From Halomonas smyrnensis AAD6 (GTDB taxonomy: Bacteria; Pseudomonadota; Gammaproteobacteria; Pseudomonadales; Halomonadaceae), in the NCBI RefSeq assembly GCF_000265245.1, contig NZ_AJKS02000002.1, positions 124,001 through 188,000 on the forward strand: a stretch of DNA of 64,000 bases. The letters are read 5' to 3'. Under the pieces are notes generated by a model. The model did no database searches, was not told the origin of the DNA, and saw only the letters and a program-made list of their open reading frames with translations. Below are positions 51,179-63,139 of this stretch, in pieces (the first letter of the stretch is position 1; every line of letters begins with the position of its first letter). A program made the translations under genes and the position numbers.

Positions 51179-52324
51179 TTAGCGCTTGGCCTTCATCATC
51201 TCGATGAAGCGATCGAACAGCGGCGCGACATCGCGCGGCCCCGGGCTCGCCTCCGGGTGGCCCTGGAAGCTGAAGGCCGGACGGTCGGTGCGCTCGATGC
51301 CCTGCAGGGTGCCGTCGAACAGCGAGCGATGGGTCGCGCGCAGGGTCTCGGGCAGGGACGCCTCGTCCGCGGCGAAGCCGTGGTTCTGGCTGGTGATCAT
51401 CACGTGGCCGGTATCGAGGTCCTGCACCGGATGGTTGGCGCCGTGGTGGCCGAACTTCATCTTCTCGGACGTCGCCCCGCTGGCCAGCGCCAGCAGCTGG
51501 TGGCCGAGGCAGATGCCGAAGATCGGCAGCTCGGTCTCGAGCAGCTCGCGGATGGCGGCGATGGCGTACTCGCAGGGCTCGGGGTCGCCCGGGCCGTTGG
51601 AGAGGAAGACGCCGTCCGGATTCAGCGCCATGACCTCGCTGGCCGGGGTCTGGGCCGGCACCACGGTCAGCCGGCAGCCGCGGGAGGCCAGCATGCGCAG
51701 GATGTTGCGCTTCACGCCGTAGTCGTAGGCGACCACGTGGAAGGGACGCTCACCCTCGGCGGCATCGGCGTAGCCGGCGCCCAGGGCCCACTCGCCCTCG
51801 CTCCACTCGTAGGCGGACTGGCAGGACACCACCTTGGCCAGGTCCATGCCCTTGAGGCCCGGGAAGGCGTTGGCCGCGGCCAGGGCGCGCGCCTCGGCGT
51901 CCTCGCCCTCGGCGTCGGCGCCGGCCAGGATGGCGCCGTTCTGGGCGCCCTTGTCGCGCAGGATGCGGGTCAGGCGGCGGGTGTCGATGTCGGCGATGCC
52001 CAGCACGTTCTGGCCGGCCAGGTAGTCGGAGAGCGACTGTTCGGAGCGGAAGTTGCTGGCCAGCAGCGGCAGGTCGCGGATCACCAGGCCGGCGGCGGCG
52101 ATGGCACCGGATTCGACGTCTTCGGAATTGATGCCGGTGTTGCCGATATGGGGATAGGTCAGGGTGACGATCTGACGGGTATAGGAGGGGTCGGTGAGAA
52201 TTTCCTGATAGCCGGTCATGGCCGTATTGAACACCACCTCACCGCTGGTTTGCCCATCGGCGCCGATGGCGGTGCCATGAAACACACTGCCATCTTCCAA
52301 GGCCAGTATCGCGGGTTTGTTCAA
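51179..52324 (-). CDS. carA: Carbamoyl-phosphate synthase small subunit (TTG start)
   Basis: CarA is the glutamine amidotransferase subunit that feeds ammonia to CarB. The 381-residue protein begins (M)[16 protein letters not shown]. It has a class I amidotransferase domain with SNGPGDP, the catalytic Cys in [13 protein letters not shown] and the His/Glu in [11 protein letters not shown]. The only sensible start is TTG at 52324, seven bases after GGGAGGA; E. coli carA also uses TTG. Upstream in-frame ATGs lead to non-conserved sequence. A strong hairpin terminator lies about 105 bp upstream, toward dapB. Confidence 0.93.
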   Translation of the reverse strand: MNKPAILALEDGSVFHGTAIGADGQTSGEVVFNTAMTGYQEILTDPSYTRQIVTLTYPHIGNTGINSEDVESGAIAAAGLVIRDLPLLASNFRSEQSLSDYLAGQNVLGIADIDTRRLTRILRDKGAQNGAILAGADAEGEDAEARALAAANAFPGLKGMDLAKVVSCQSAYEWSEGEWALGAGYADAAEGERPFHVVAYDYGVKRNILRMLASRGCRLTVVPAQTPASEVMALNPDGVFLSNGPGDPEPCEYAIAAIRELLETELPIFGICLGHQLLALASGATSEKMKFGHHGANHPVQDLDTGHVMITSQNHGFAADEASLPETLRATHRSLFDGTLQGIERTDRPAFSFQGHPEASPGPRDVAPLFDRFIEMMKAKR

Positions 52325-52429
52325 TGCAACGTCCTCCCATAGGTTCACAGACAGCTTCAAAGACAGCTCGTCAAGGATAGGCTCGGCAGGCACCCGACGG
52401 GTAAAACGCCCCACCGCCCTTAGGCCCGT

Positions 52430-52477
52430 AAAAAAGCGGGACGAAACCCGACATGGAAGACCGGTTTCATCCCGCTT
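52430..52477 (-). terminator. Terminator or attenuator between dapB and carA
   Basis: On the minus strand AGCGGGA..TCCCGCT closes a hairpin reinforced by GAAACC/GGTTTC, and is followed by TTTTT. It ends dapB transcription or, if a carA promoter lies upstream of it, acts as an attenuator in the carA leader. The rest of 52325-52608 shows no gene. Confidence 0.8.
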
Positions 52478-52608
52478 GTTGTCATTCGCTCGGAATGCTG
52501 GGCCGACGCAACAAGCGCTTGCGCGGCTAGGGGCCGTCGCCCGGCCAAAATTTGGAGGATTTTAAAGCATCCGCGCTCGTTCGACTACCCCCTCGGCACA
52601 CCGATGGC

Positions 52609-53460
<852 letters not shown>

Positions 53461-53486
53461 TCAGAGGCCACGGGGCCGCCGCGCCG

Positions 53487-54380
53487 TCAGCCGCGCCGCG
53501 CGCCCTCCCCGGACGCGTCGCCGTCATCCCCCCGGATCAGCAGCAACCCGATGGCCAGCACCACCAGGACGCCGCCCGGCAGCCACGCCCAGCCGAGGCG
53601 CGACGGCGTCTCGACGAACAGCCACAGCATGGAGACGAAGGGCACCAGATAGCCGTAGGCGGTGATGCTGGCCGGACCGAGCACCGCCGTGGCGCGCTGC
53701 ATCAGCCAGAAGGTCAGGGCGCTGGAGCCGAGCCCCAGATAGACGATCAGCAGGGCATCGCGCCCGCTCATGGTCGCGAGCCTGGCCACCGGCTCCAGCG
53801 CGACCCCCAGCGCCCCGACCAGCACGCCACCCAGCGCCAGGCTCCAGAAGGTGCGCACCGCCGCCGAGTCGGGCAGCCGCCCGGACACCAGCCCGCGGCG
53901 CGACAGCACCGGATAGAGCGCCGAGCACAGGCAGCCGAGGAAGAACACCGCCTCGCCGACGCCGAAGCGCCACGCCCCGCCGCGCTGCCAGGCCTCCGCC
54001 GCGGCCAGCCCCAGGGCGCCGAGCGCGCCGAGGGCGAGGATCGCCGGCAGCCGCCAGGCCAGGCGCTCCACGCCGGCCGCCAGCCCCATGCCATAGGCCA
54101 GCAGCGGCACGCTGACGTGCAGCGTCGACATGGAGAGCGCCGTGGCATGGTGGGCGGCCCAGAACATGGCGCCGAAGAAGCCCGCCAGGCAGCCCCCCAT
54201 GGCGGCGAACCACGGCCAGGCGCGCCGCTCGGGCCAGGCCTGCGGAGCACGGCGCACCAGCGCCCAGAGCCCCAGGCAGGCGATGACGAAGCGCAACGCG
54301 GTGAGCGAGAGCGGCGGCAGCTCGCCGAGCTGCTTCACGAGCGGGAAGGACAGCCCCACCAGCAGCGCCCAGGCCAGCAT
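53487..54380 (-). CDS. EamA/DMT-family transporter
   Basis: This drug/metabolite-superfamily exporter has two EamA repeats and about ten membrane spans in 297 residues. The first repeat ends around residue 135 and the second starts with GVGEAVFFLGCLCSALYP. The substrate is unknown. The ATG at 54380 leaves TM1 (LAWALLVGLSFPLV) right at the N-terminus; the frame stays open upstream through the DUF2218 stop region, so a non-ATG start up to about 13 codons earlier is possible. It is 38 bp downstream of the DUF2218 gene and probably co-transcribed. Confidence 0.85.
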   Translation of the reverse strand: MLAWALLVGLSFPLVKQLGELPPLSLTALRFVIACLGLWALVRRAPQAWPERRAWPWFAAMGGCLAGFFGAMFWAAHHATALSMSTLHVSVPLLAYGMGLAAGVERLAWRLPAILALGALGALGLAAAEAWQRGGAWRFGVGEAVFFLGCLCSALYPVLSRRGLVSGRLPDSAAVRTFWSLALGGVLVGALGVALEPVARLATMSGRDALLIVYLGLGSSALTFWLMQRATAVLGPASITAYGYLVPFVSMLWLFVETPSRLGWAWLPGGVLVVLAIGLLLIRGDDGDASGEGARRG

Positions 54381-54418
54381 GCCGAGATGGGCGCCCCGCG
54401 CCGGCGAGGCGGCGATGC

Positions 54419-54700
54419 TCAGTTCTCCCAGACGATCTCCAGCGGTTCCTTGCCGGCCATGCGCTCGATATGGCTGGCCACCACGCCCTCGAGCCGGTCC
54501 AGCCCCTCCTCGTCCAGCGCCTCGACGGCCACGTGCAGCCGGCCCGGCTCGCTGGTCATCAGGCAGCTGCCCGCGTCGAAGGTCACCCGGCCCTGGTGCT
54601 CGTCATGCTCCACTTCCAGCTTGTGGGCCCAGTGCTTGCACAGCCGGTTGATCAGCTTGTCACCGGACTCGGTGACGATCTCGGCACGTGAAATCGGCAT
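54419..54700 (-). CDS. DUF2218 family protein
   Basis: This 93-residue protein shows the family pattern: a Lys/Leu-rich first helix then LCKHWAHKLEVEHDEHQGRVTF (in part), a Cys in GSCLM, and VEALDEEGLDRLEGVVASHIERMA (in part). DUF2218 has no established function but is often found beside iron/siderophore uptake genes. Here it is divergent from an iron-type ABC transporter, which fits. The start ATG at 54700 has GCAGAG upstream. It may be co-transcribed with the EamA exporter downstream. Confidence 0.85.
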   Translation of the reverse strand: MPISRAEIVTESGDKLINRLCKHWAHKLEVEHDEHQGRVTFDAGSCLMTSEPGRLHVAVEALDEEGLDRLEGVVASHIERMAGKEPLEIVWEN

Positions 54701-54826
54701 CTCTGCTCTCCGCGTTCCAGGAAGGTGAACCCCCAGCCTATGACGAGCTCCCCCGCCGGCGCCAGCCCCGCATCGGCAACCTCGCGTTCGGCCAGGCGGG
54801 ACTCCCCCGCCGACCGGCGCCCGCAT

Positions 54827-54880
54827 GGCGGAACGCCGCGTTCCGCCTGCCTCGACGGCGCCCAGGGATGCGGGCATACT
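54827..54880 (+). promoter_or_regulatory. Inverted repeat and candidate promoter of the ABC uptake operon
   Basis: GGCGGAACG-CCG-CGTTCCGCC (54827-54847) is a perfect 9-bp inverted repeat. Just downstream TCGACG (54852-54857) and CATACT (54875-54880) are 17 bp apart and could form a weak promoter for the substrate-binding-protein gene. The palindrome could be an operator or a transcript hairpin. No classical Fur box is seen. Confidence 0.35.
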
Positions 54881-54948
54881 GGCCGCCCGCGAACAGGAAT
54901 GAGTCGCAAACGCCGGCGAGACGGAGAAGCACCCTCGCCCTCACCCCC

Positions 54949-56100
54949 ATGACCACGAGCCCGACACCGCCCATGCCCAGCCCACTGTTGAAAGCCGTCG
55001 CCGGCACGGCCCTCGCCCTCGGCTCCACGGCCGCCCTGGCCGAGGAGATCACCGTGACCGACGTCGCCGGCCGCGAGGTCACCGTCGATGCGCCCGTGGA
55101 TCGCGTGATCCTCGGCGAGGGGCGCCAGATCTACCTGCTGGGCGCACTGCAGCCGGAGAACCCGTTCGAGCACGTGGTGGGCTGGCGCGAGGACTTCTCC
55201 CAGGCCGATCCGGACAACTACGCCCGCTACGCGGCGAGGTTCCCGGCACTGAAGGACATCCCGACCTTCGGCGGCTTCAAGGACGGCACCTTCGACGTCG
55301 AGCAGGCCGCCGCGCTCACGCCGGACGTGGTGCTGATGAACCTCGAGGCCAAGGCCGCCACCGAGGATGCCGCCTACGACGACAAGCTGGCCCAGCTGGG
55401 CATCTCGATCGTCTACGTGGACTTCCGCGAGGACCCGCTCGCGCACACCACGCCCTCGATGCGGCTGATGGGCGAGCTGCTCGGCGAGGAAGCCGCCGCC
55501 GAGGCCTTCATCGACTTCTCCGAGGCGCAGATGGCGCGGGTCACCGAGACCATCGCCGCCGCCGCTCCCGAGCGCCCGCGAGTGCTGATCGACCGCGCCG
55601 GCGGCTACTCCGAGGAATGCTGCATGAGCTTCGGCCCGGGCAACTTCGGCGAGTACGTCGAGCTCGCCGGCGGCAGCAACATCGCCGACGGCATCATCCC
55701 CAACACCTTCGGCACCCTGAACCCGGAACAGATCCTCGCCGCCGACCCGCAGCAGGTGGTGGTGACCGGCGGCAACTGGGACGCCTACGTGCCCGGCGGC
55801 GCCTGGGTGGGCGTGGGCCCCGGCGCCGACATGGCGGCCGCCCGGGCCAAGCTCGAGGGCCTGACCGAACGCACCGCCATGACCGGCATCGCGGCCGTGG
55901 ACAACGACGACTTCCACGCCATCTGGCACCAGTTCTACAACAGCCCCTACTACTTCGTCGCCGTGCAGCGGCTGGCCAAGTGGTTCCACCCCGAACTGTT
56001 CGCCGACCTCGACCCCGAGGCGACGCTGCAGACGCTGCACGAGCGCTTCCTGCCGGTGGACTACGCCCCGGGCTACTGGGTCTCGCTGAAGGATGACTGA
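54949..56100 (+). CDS. ABC transporter periplasmic substrate-binding protein (FecB/BtuF type)
   Basis: This is a class III substrate-binding protein, probably for an iron chelate, heme or cobalamin. The 383-residue precursor has a signal peptide (around LLKAVAGTALALGSTAALAEE, in part) followed by VTDVAGREVTVDAPVDRVI, the standard opening of this family. Further on are TPDVVLMN and the segment EECCMSFGPGNFGEYVELAGG (in part) with a Cys pair. The start is uncertain: ATG 54949 or ATG 54973. It overlaps or abuts the permease gene, so the three genes form an operon. Confidence 0.88.
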   Translation: MTTSPTPPMPSPLLKAVAGTALALGSTAALAEEITVTDVAGREVTVDAPVDRVILGEGRQIYLLGALQPENPFEHVVGWREDFSQADPDNYARYAARFPALKDIPTFGGFKDGTFDVEQAAALTPDVVLMNLEAKAATEDAAYDDKLAQLGISIVYVDFREDPLAHTTPSMRLMGELLGEEAAAEAFIDFSEAQMARVTETIAAAAPERPRVLIDRAGGYSEECCMSFGPGNFGEYVELAGGSNIADGIIPNTFGTLNPEQILAADPQQVVVTGGNWDAYVPGGAWVGVGPGADMAAARAKLEGLTERTAMTGIAAVDNDDFHAIWHQFYNSPYYFVAVQRLAKWFHPELFADLDPEATLQTLHERFLPVDYAPGYWVSLKDD

Positions 56101-56101
56101 T

Positions 56102-57190
56102 ATGCCGGCCGGCACGAACGCCTCTACCGCTCCGCGGGCCGACTCCGCCGCCGGGGCGGGGCGCGACGCCTACCGCGCCCTGGTGGTTCGCCGCCAGCTG
56201 ATCCTCGCCGCCCTGTCGCTGGCGCTGTTTGCGAGCCTGTGCGTCGACCTGGCGCTGGGCCCGGCCCGCTTCGGCCTCGGCGAGGTCATCGCCGCGCTGT
56301 TCACCCCGGATGACGTGAGCCAGCAGGCCCGCGTCATCCTGTGGGAGATCCGCATGCCGGTGGCGCTGATGGCGCTGACGGTCGGCGCCAGCCTGTCGGT
56401 GGCCGGCGCCCAGATGCAGACCATCCTCAGCAACCCGCTGGCCAGCCCCTTCACGCTCGGTATCTCGGCGGGCGCCAGCTTCGGCGCCGCCCTGGCGCTG
56501 GCCTTCGGCGTGGTGCTCGTGCCCGCGGCGGTCGACTACATGGTGCCGATCAACGCCTTCGTCATGGCCATGCTGACCGCCTTCGCGATCCATGCCCTGA
56601 GCATGCGCCGCGGCGTGACCATCGAGACCATCGTGCTGCTGGGCATCGCCATGGTGTTCATCTTCAACGCCCTGATGGCGCTGATCCAGTTCTTCGCCAG
56701 CCAGCAGGCCGTCTCCGCGGTGGTGTTCTGGACCATGGGCAGCCTGACCAAGGCCACTTGGCCCAAGCTGTGGATCGCGCTGGGCGTGCTGGCCGTGGTC
56801 ATGCCGCTGCTGGCGCGCCACGGCTGGGCGCTGACCGCCATGCGCCTGGGCGACGCCAAGGCCGAGAGCCTGGGCGTGAGGCCCCGCGCGCTGCGTCTCG
56901 AGGTGCTGGTGCTGGTCTCGCTGCTGGCCGCCATCGCCGTGGCCTTCGTCGGCACCATCGGCTTCATCGGCCTGGTCGGCCCCCACATCGCCCGCCTGCT
57001 GCTGGGCGAGGATCAGCGCTTCTTCCTGCCCGGCGCGGCGCTGTGCGGCGCGCTGATCCTGTCCATCGGCTCGGTGCTGTCGAAGGTGCTGATCCCGGGC
57101 ACCGTCATCCCGATCGGCATCATCACCTCGCTGGTCGGCATCCCCTTCTTCCTGTTCCTCGTTCTCAGCAACAAGAAGGCCTCATGGTAA
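56102..57190 (+). CDS. FecCD-family ABC transporter permease
   Basis: This permease has about ten membrane spans and partners the binding protein and ATPase of the same operon. The 362-residue protein has IRMPVALMALTVGASLSVAGAQMQ (in part), NPLASPFTLGISAGASFGAALA (in part), and the ATPase-coupling region GFIGLVGPHIARLLLGEDQR (in part). I prefer ATG 56102 because GAAGGA lies eight bases before it; ATG 56093 inside the end of the previous gene is an alternative. A single permease implies a homodimer. The end overlaps the ATPase start by 7 bp. Confidence 0.94.
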   Translation: MPAGTNASTAPRADSAAGAGRDAYRALVVRRQLILAALSLALFASLCVDLALGPARFGLGEVIAALFTPDDVSQQARVILWEIRMPVALMALTVGASLSVAGAQMQTILSNPLASPFTLGISAGASFGAALALAFGVVLVPAAVDYMVPINAFVMAMLTAFAIHALSMRRGVTIETIVLLGIAMVFIFNALMALIQFFASQQAVSAVVFWTMGSLTKATWPKLWIALGVLAVVMPLLARHGWALTAMRLGDAKAESLGVRPRALRLEVLVLVSLLAAIAVAFVGTIGFIGLVGPHIARLLLGEDQRFFLPGAALCGALILSIGSVLSKVLIPGTVIPIGIITSLVGIPFFLFLVLSNKKASW

Positions 57191-57933
57191 CGCTCACCCT
57201 CGACGGGCTGTCGGCCCGCTACGGCCGCCGCCGCATCCTCTCCGAGGTCACCACCCCACCCCTCGCGGGCGGCCAGGTGGTGGCCGTGCTCGGCCCCAAC
57301 GCCGCGGGCAAGTCGACCCTCTTCCGGCGCATCTTCGGGCTGCTCGACGGCGGCGGCACGGTGCGCCTCGAGGGCGCCGCCAGCGAGCGCCCGGTGGCCT
57401 ACATGCCCCAGGACACCGGCGCCAACGCGGTGCTGACGGTCTACGAGTCGGTGCTGCTGGCGCGCATGCAGGGGCGGCGCCTGAACGTGCAGCGCGAGGA
57501 TCTGGCCGAGGTCGACCGCGCGCTGGAGGCGCTCGGCATCGCCGCGCTCGGCGAGCGCGACATCGGCGATCTGAGCGGCGGCCAGCGGCAGATGGTGAGC
57601 GCGGCCCAGGCGCTGGTGCAGAATCCGGAGGTGCTGCTGCTCGACGAACCGACCTCGGCGCTGGACCTGCATCGCCAGATCCAGCTGCTGTCGATCCTGC
57701 GCCGGCTGGCGAAGGAGCGCGGCATGCTGGTGATCGCCGCCCTGCACGACCTGGGCCATGCGCTGCGCTTCACCGACCAGGCGCTGGTGCTCCGGCACGG
57801 CGAGCTGATCGCCTGCGGCCCCACCGAGGAGGTGGTGACCCCCGAGCTGCTGCACCGCGTCTACCGGGTGACCGCGCGCATCGAGCGCTGCTCGAGGGGC
57901 CGGCCTCAGCTCATTGTCGAAGAGGCGGTCTGA
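57184..57933 (+). CDS. ABC transporter ATP-binding protein (FecE/BtuD type)
   Basis: This ATPase energises the FecCD-type importer. The 249-residue protein has Walker A GPNAAGKST near residue 38, a Q-loop in YMPQDT, the ABC signature LSGGQRQ, Walker B VLLLDEPTSALD, and the H-loop His in ALHDLGHA. The start overlaps the permease stop (ATGGTAA). The 3' end overlaps the convergent EamA gene by 23 bp, so no separate terminator fits between them. Confidence 0.93.
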   Translation: MVTLTLDGLSARYGRRRILSEVTTPPLAGGQVVAVLGPNAAGKSTLFRRIFGLLDGGGTVRLEGAASERPVAYMPQDTGANAVLTVYESVLLARMQGRRLNVQREDLAEVDRALEALGIAALGERDIGDLSGGQRQMVSAAQALVQNPEVLLLDEPTSALDLHRQIQLLSILRRLAKERGMLVIAALHDLGHALRFTDQALVLRHGELIACGPTEEVVTPELLHRVYRVTARIERCSRGRPQLIVEEAV

Positions 57934-58804
57934 GCCGACGCCCTTCCAGCGCCGCCAGGGCCGCCCCGCCCAGCACCAGCGGCAGGGCCACCAGGAAACC
58001 GCTCGACGGCGCCAGCCCGAAGATCGCCAGGTCGGCCAGCACCGGCCAGATCAGCGCCACGTACTCGAACGGCGCCAGGCGCGAGACCTCGGCATAGCGC
58101 AGCGCCAGGGTCATGCAGATATGCGCGGCCCCGCCGAACAGCCCCGCCAGCACCAGCAGCGCCAGCGTCTGCCCCGACACCGCCACCCAGCCCAGCGGCA
58201 GGGTGGCGAGCCCCGCCAGCGCCGTGACCAGCACGAAGTAGAAGGCGATGGACGCCGCCGTCTCGGTGCGCGAGATGCGCCGCACCGTCACCAGCGCCCC
58301 GGCCGTCAGCAGCGCGGCCAGCACGCCCAGGCCGTAGCCCATCACCTGCCCGCGGGACTCGCCCAGGTCGGGCACCACCAGCGCCGCCACCCCCGCCAGC
58401 ACCAGGGCGAAGGCCGCCGCCCGGTGGAGGGTGAAGCGCTCTCCCAGCAGCAGCACGCCGCCCACCGCCATGGCCACCGGCGACAGCTGCGCCAGCAGCG
58501 TCGCCTCGGCCACCGGCAGCCGCGCCACCGCGGCGAAGGAGGCGAACATCGCCGCCGCGCCCAGCCCCGAGCGCACCAGGTGACCCAGCGGCCGGCGCGT
58601 CACCAGCGCCCCGGGGAACTCCCGTCGCCAGGTCATGAAGATCACGATCGGCAGCAGCGCGAAGGCCGAGCGGAAGAACACGGTCTGGCCCAGCGGTACC
58701 GCGTCGCTCACCGCCTTGACGCACACCATCATGCCCGTGAAGAGAATGCCCGACATCAGTCGAAGCACGATGCCGGCCAGCGGCCGATCCGTGACGTTGT
58801 CCAT
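57911..58804 (-). CDS. EamA/DMT-family transporter
   Basis: This second drug/metabolite-superfamily exporter has 297 residues, about ten spans and two EamA repeats. It shows VFFRSAFALLPIVIF, AEATLLAQLSPVAMAVGGVLLLGERF (in part), and FEYVALIWPVLADLAIFG. Similarity in style to riboflavin/S-adenosylmethionine-type (RarD/YedA) EamA proteins is only general; the substrate is unknown. It is convergent with the ABC ATPase gene and overlaps its last 23 bp. Confidence 0.88.
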   Translation of the reverse strand: MDNVTDRPLAGIVLRLMSGILFTGMMVCVKAVSDAVPLGQTVFFRSAFALLPIVIFMTWRREFPGALVTRRPLGHLVRSGLGAAAMFASFAAVARLPVAEATLLAQLSPVAMAVGGVLLLGERFTLHRAAAFALVLAGVAALVVPDLGESRGQVMGYGLGVLAALLTAGALVTVRRISRTETAASIAFYFVLVTALAGLATLPLGWVAVSGQTLALLVLAGLFGGAAHICMTLALRYAEVSRLAPFEYVALIWPVLADLAIFGLAPSSGFLVALPLVLGGAALAALEGRRLRPPLRQ

Positions 58805-58932
58805 GAGGGTCCTTGAGCGTCATTCATGTCGAGCGGGCACGACGAGCCTCGCGCCCGAGAGAGGCGGCCATGGTACACCGGAGATGGGAACAATTCCCAT
58901 ATCCGATGCCCATGGCGCCAGCCCGAACACGA

Positions 58933-58966
58933 CGAGGCCCCGCCTCCCTGAGGAGCGCGGGGCCTC
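58933..58966 (-). terminator. Hairpin downstream of dnaJ
   Basis: GAGGCCCCGC and GCGGGGCCTC form a strong stem about 25 bp after the dnaJ stop, followed on the minus strand by GTCGTGTTC. The U-tract is weak, so intrinsic termination is likely but not certain. Confidence 0.5.
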
Positions 58967-58990
58967 GAGCGTGCCACCGAGGTCGTCGCC

Positions 58991-60133
58991 TTACGGCTTC
59001 ATGTCCTCGAAGAACTTCTTCACGCCGTCGAAGAAGCTGGTCTTCTTCGGCGAGTGGTGGCTGTTGCTGCCTTCCAGGCTGTCCTGGAACTGGCGCAGCA
59101 GGTCCTTCTGCTCTTCGCTGAGCTTGACCGGGGTCTCGACGACCACCTTGCACAGCAGGTCGCCGGCGGGGCCGCCGCGGACCGGCTTGACGCCCTTGCC
59201 CTTGAGCCGGAACAGCTTGCCGGTCTGGGTCTCGGGCGGAATCTTGAGCTTGATCCGGCCGTCCAGGGTCGGCACCTCGAGCTCGCCGCCCAGGGAGGCG
59301 TCGACGAAGTTGATCGGCACCTCGCACTGCAGGTGGCGGCCGTCGCGCTCGAAGATCGGGTGCTCCTTGATGGCCACCTGCACGTAGAGGTCGCCGGCCG
59401 GCCCGCCGTTGAGCCCGGCCTCGCCCTCGCCGTTCAAGCGGATGCGATCGCCGGTGTCGACGCCCGCCGGGATCTTCACCGACAGGGTGCGGGTCTCGCG
59501 CACGCGACCCTCGCCGTTACAGCCGTGGCACGGCACCTTGATGTGCTGGCCGCTGCCGTGACAGGTCGGGCAGGTCTGCTGCACGGCGAAGAAGCCCTGC
59601 TGCATGCGCACCTGGCCCATGCCGTTACAGGTCGGGCAGGTCTCCTTGGTGGAGCCCGGCTCGGCGCCGTCGCCGTCGCAGCGCTCGCACTCGACGTGAC
59701 GCGGCACGCGGATGTCGACGCTGGTGCCGGCCACCGCGTCCTCGAGGTCGAGCTCGAGGTTGTAGCGCAGGTCGCTGCCGCGCTGCGGGGCATTGGGATG
59801 ACGCCGTGCGCCGCCCCCGCCGAAGATGTCGCCGAACACATCGCCGAAGATGTCGCTGAAGCCGCCGGCTCCCGCGCCGCCGAAGCCGCCGCCACCGCCG
59901 GCCTGGCCGTCGACGCCGGCATGGCCGAACTGGTCGTAAGCCGCACGCTTCTCGCTGTCGGTCAGGACCTCATAGGCCTCGGACACTTCGCGGAATTTCT
60001 CCGCCGAGGTGTCGTCGTCCGGATTGCGATCCGGATGATATTTCTGGGCCAGGCGTCGATAGGCCTTCTTGATCTCTTTCTGATCGGCCCCACGCTCGAC
60101 GCCCAGTACCTCGTAGTAATCACGCTTGGACAT
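58991..60133 (-). CDS. dnaJ: Chaperone protein DnaJ
   Basis: DnaJ is the J-domain co-chaperone that delivers substrates to DnaK. The 380-residue protein has the J domain with HPD in KYHPDRN, a Gly/Phe-rich linker (about 75-110, with GGGGGFGG and FGDIFGG), and four zinc repeats [24 protein letters not shown] and CHGCNGEG. Two C-terminal beta-sandwich domains follow. It lies 93 bp downstream of dnaK; an intervening GC hairpin lacks a U-tract. Confidence 0.97.
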   Translation of the reverse strand: MSKRDYYEVLGVERGADQKEIKKAYRRLAQKYHPDRNPDDDTSAEKFREVSEAYEVLTDSEKRAAYDQFGHAGVDGQAGGGGGFGGAGAGGFSDIFGDVFGDIFGGGGARRHPNAPQRGSDLRYNLELDLEDAVAGTSVDIRVPRHVECERCDGDGAEPGSTKETCPTCNGMGQVRMQQGFFAVQQTCPTCHGSGQHIKVPCHGCNGEGRVRETRTLSVKIPAGVDTGDRIRLNGEGEAGLNGGPAGDLYVQVAIKEHPIFERDGRHLQCEVPINFVDASLGGELEVPTLDGRIKLKIPPETQTGKLFRLKGKGVKPVRGGPAGDLLCKVVVETPVKLSEEQKDLLRQFQDSLEGSNSHHSPKKTSFFDGVKKFFEDMKP

Positions 60134-60226
60134 GAGTCTGTCCGCCTCCGTCGCGACGCTGTTGCGGAAACACCAACGCGGGAGTCTGGCCCCCGCGCTG
60201 GCGTCACCCGATGTCAGGCGTCGTGG

Positions 60227-62155
<1,929 letters not shown>

Positions 62156-62223
62156 AGGAAATCCTCGAAAATTAGGTGTTACGTGATTCGTTCGTTCGCG
62201 GCGTTCACCGCGGGATGCTGTCT

Positions 62224-62251
62224 ATCTGGGGGCCCTCGACGCCATTTCAAG
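62224..62251 (-). promoter_or_regulatory. Sigma-32 promoter of dnaK
   Basis: On the minus strand CTTGAA (62246-62251) and CCCCAGAT (62224-62231) are 14 bp apart, close to the RpoH consensus CTTGAA-N13/14-CCCCATNT. It lies about 70 bp before the dnaK start. Confidence 0.8.
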
Positions 62252-62276
62252 GGCCCCGCACCGATTTCGCCTCGTC

Positions 62277-62906
62277 TCAGCCGGCGGCCTGGCTGACCAC
62301 CACCATCGCCGGGCGCACCAGGCGACCGTTGAGCAGGTAGCCCTTCTGCATCACGTCCATCACGGTGTTGGGCTCGAGCTCGGGGTTCGGCACCATGGCC
62401 ATGGCCTCGTGGTACTGCGGGTCGAAGGGCTCGCCCGACGGCTCGACCTGCTCGACGCCGAACTTGTTCAGCACGTCGATCTGCATCTTCAGGGTCATGG
62501 AGACGCCCTCGCGGTGCGCCTCGGTGGCGTCCTCGCCCATGGCCTCGAGCGCCTTCTCGAGGCTGTCGACCACCGGCAGCAGTTCCTTGACGAACTTCTC
62601 CAGCGCGAACTTGCGCGCCTTCTCGGCCTCCTGCTCGGCGCGGCGGCGCACATTCTGGGCCTCGGCGGCGGTGCGCATCGACTGGTCCTTGGCCTCTTCC
62701 AGCGCCTGCTCGAGCTCCTCGACCTTGGCCGCCAGCATCTCGGCCTCCGGGTTGTCGGAGGCCGCCTCGGCGTCCTCTGCGGCGGCCTCTGCGGCGCCTT
62801 CCAGCTCGCCCTCGACGGGCTCCGGCTCGACCTGAGTCTGGGTATCGGCCTCGTCCTGCTGGCGGGCCAGCTCGTCGTCCAGCGGGGTCTGCGGATCTTT
62901 AGCCAT
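62277..62906 (-). CDS. grpE: Nucleotide exchange factor GrpE
   Basis: GrpE releases ADP from DnaK. The 209-residue protein has a strongly acidic, Ala/Glu-rich disordered N-terminus, a long coiled coil (about 60-110), [25 protein letters not shown], and the C-terminal beta domain with [21 protein letters not shown] (in part). ATG 62906 follows CAGGAGAG. It is the first gene of the heat-shock cluster and has a sigma-32 promoter about 80 bp upstream. Confidence 0.96.
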   Translation of the reverse strand: MAKDPQTPLDDELARQQDEADTQTQVEPEPVEGELEGAAEAAAEDAEAASDNPEAEMLAAKVEELEQALEEAKDQSMRTAAEAQNVRRRAEQEAEKARKFALEKFVKELLPVVDSLEKALEAMGEDATEAHREGVSMTLKMQIDVLNKFGVEQVEPSGEPFDPQYHEAMAMVPNPELEPNTVMDVMQKGYLLNGRLVRPAMVVVSQAAG

Positions 62907-62984
62907 GCGTCTCTCCTGAATGCCGGCCGGCGGCCGTAGCCGCCGGCGAGACTGATATGTCGGTGAAAAATGTCGTTGCCAGCT

Positions 62985-63012
62985 ATATGGGGCTGGCCGC
63001 CTCGATCTCAAG
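62985..63012 (-). promoter_or_regulatory. Sigma-32 promoter of grpE
   Basis: On the minus strand CTTGAG (63007-63012) and CCCCATAT (62985-62992) are 14 bp apart, matching the RpoH pattern with one mismatch in the -35. It lies in the divergent region with recN. Confidence 0.8.
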
Positions 63013-63042
63013 GGAGAGAAGACACGGGAATCGGGGCGTGCG

Positions 63043-63078
63043 TTGTTCCCCCCGCTGAACTACTGTATAAACGCACAA
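63043..63078 (+). promoter_or_regulatory. recN promoter with LexA-like box
   Basis: TTGTTC (63043-63048) and TATAAA (63066-63071) are 17 bp apart. CTGT-N8-ACAA (63063-63078) overlaps the -10 box and differs from the SOS consensus CTGT-N8-ACAG at the last base, consistent with LexA repression of recN. Confidence 0.6.
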
Positions 63079-63139
63079 GCCAGTGGATGAATAACCAGTA
63101 GTTTCGCCAGTCGTTCCGAAACCGGCCCCGGGAGGCATC

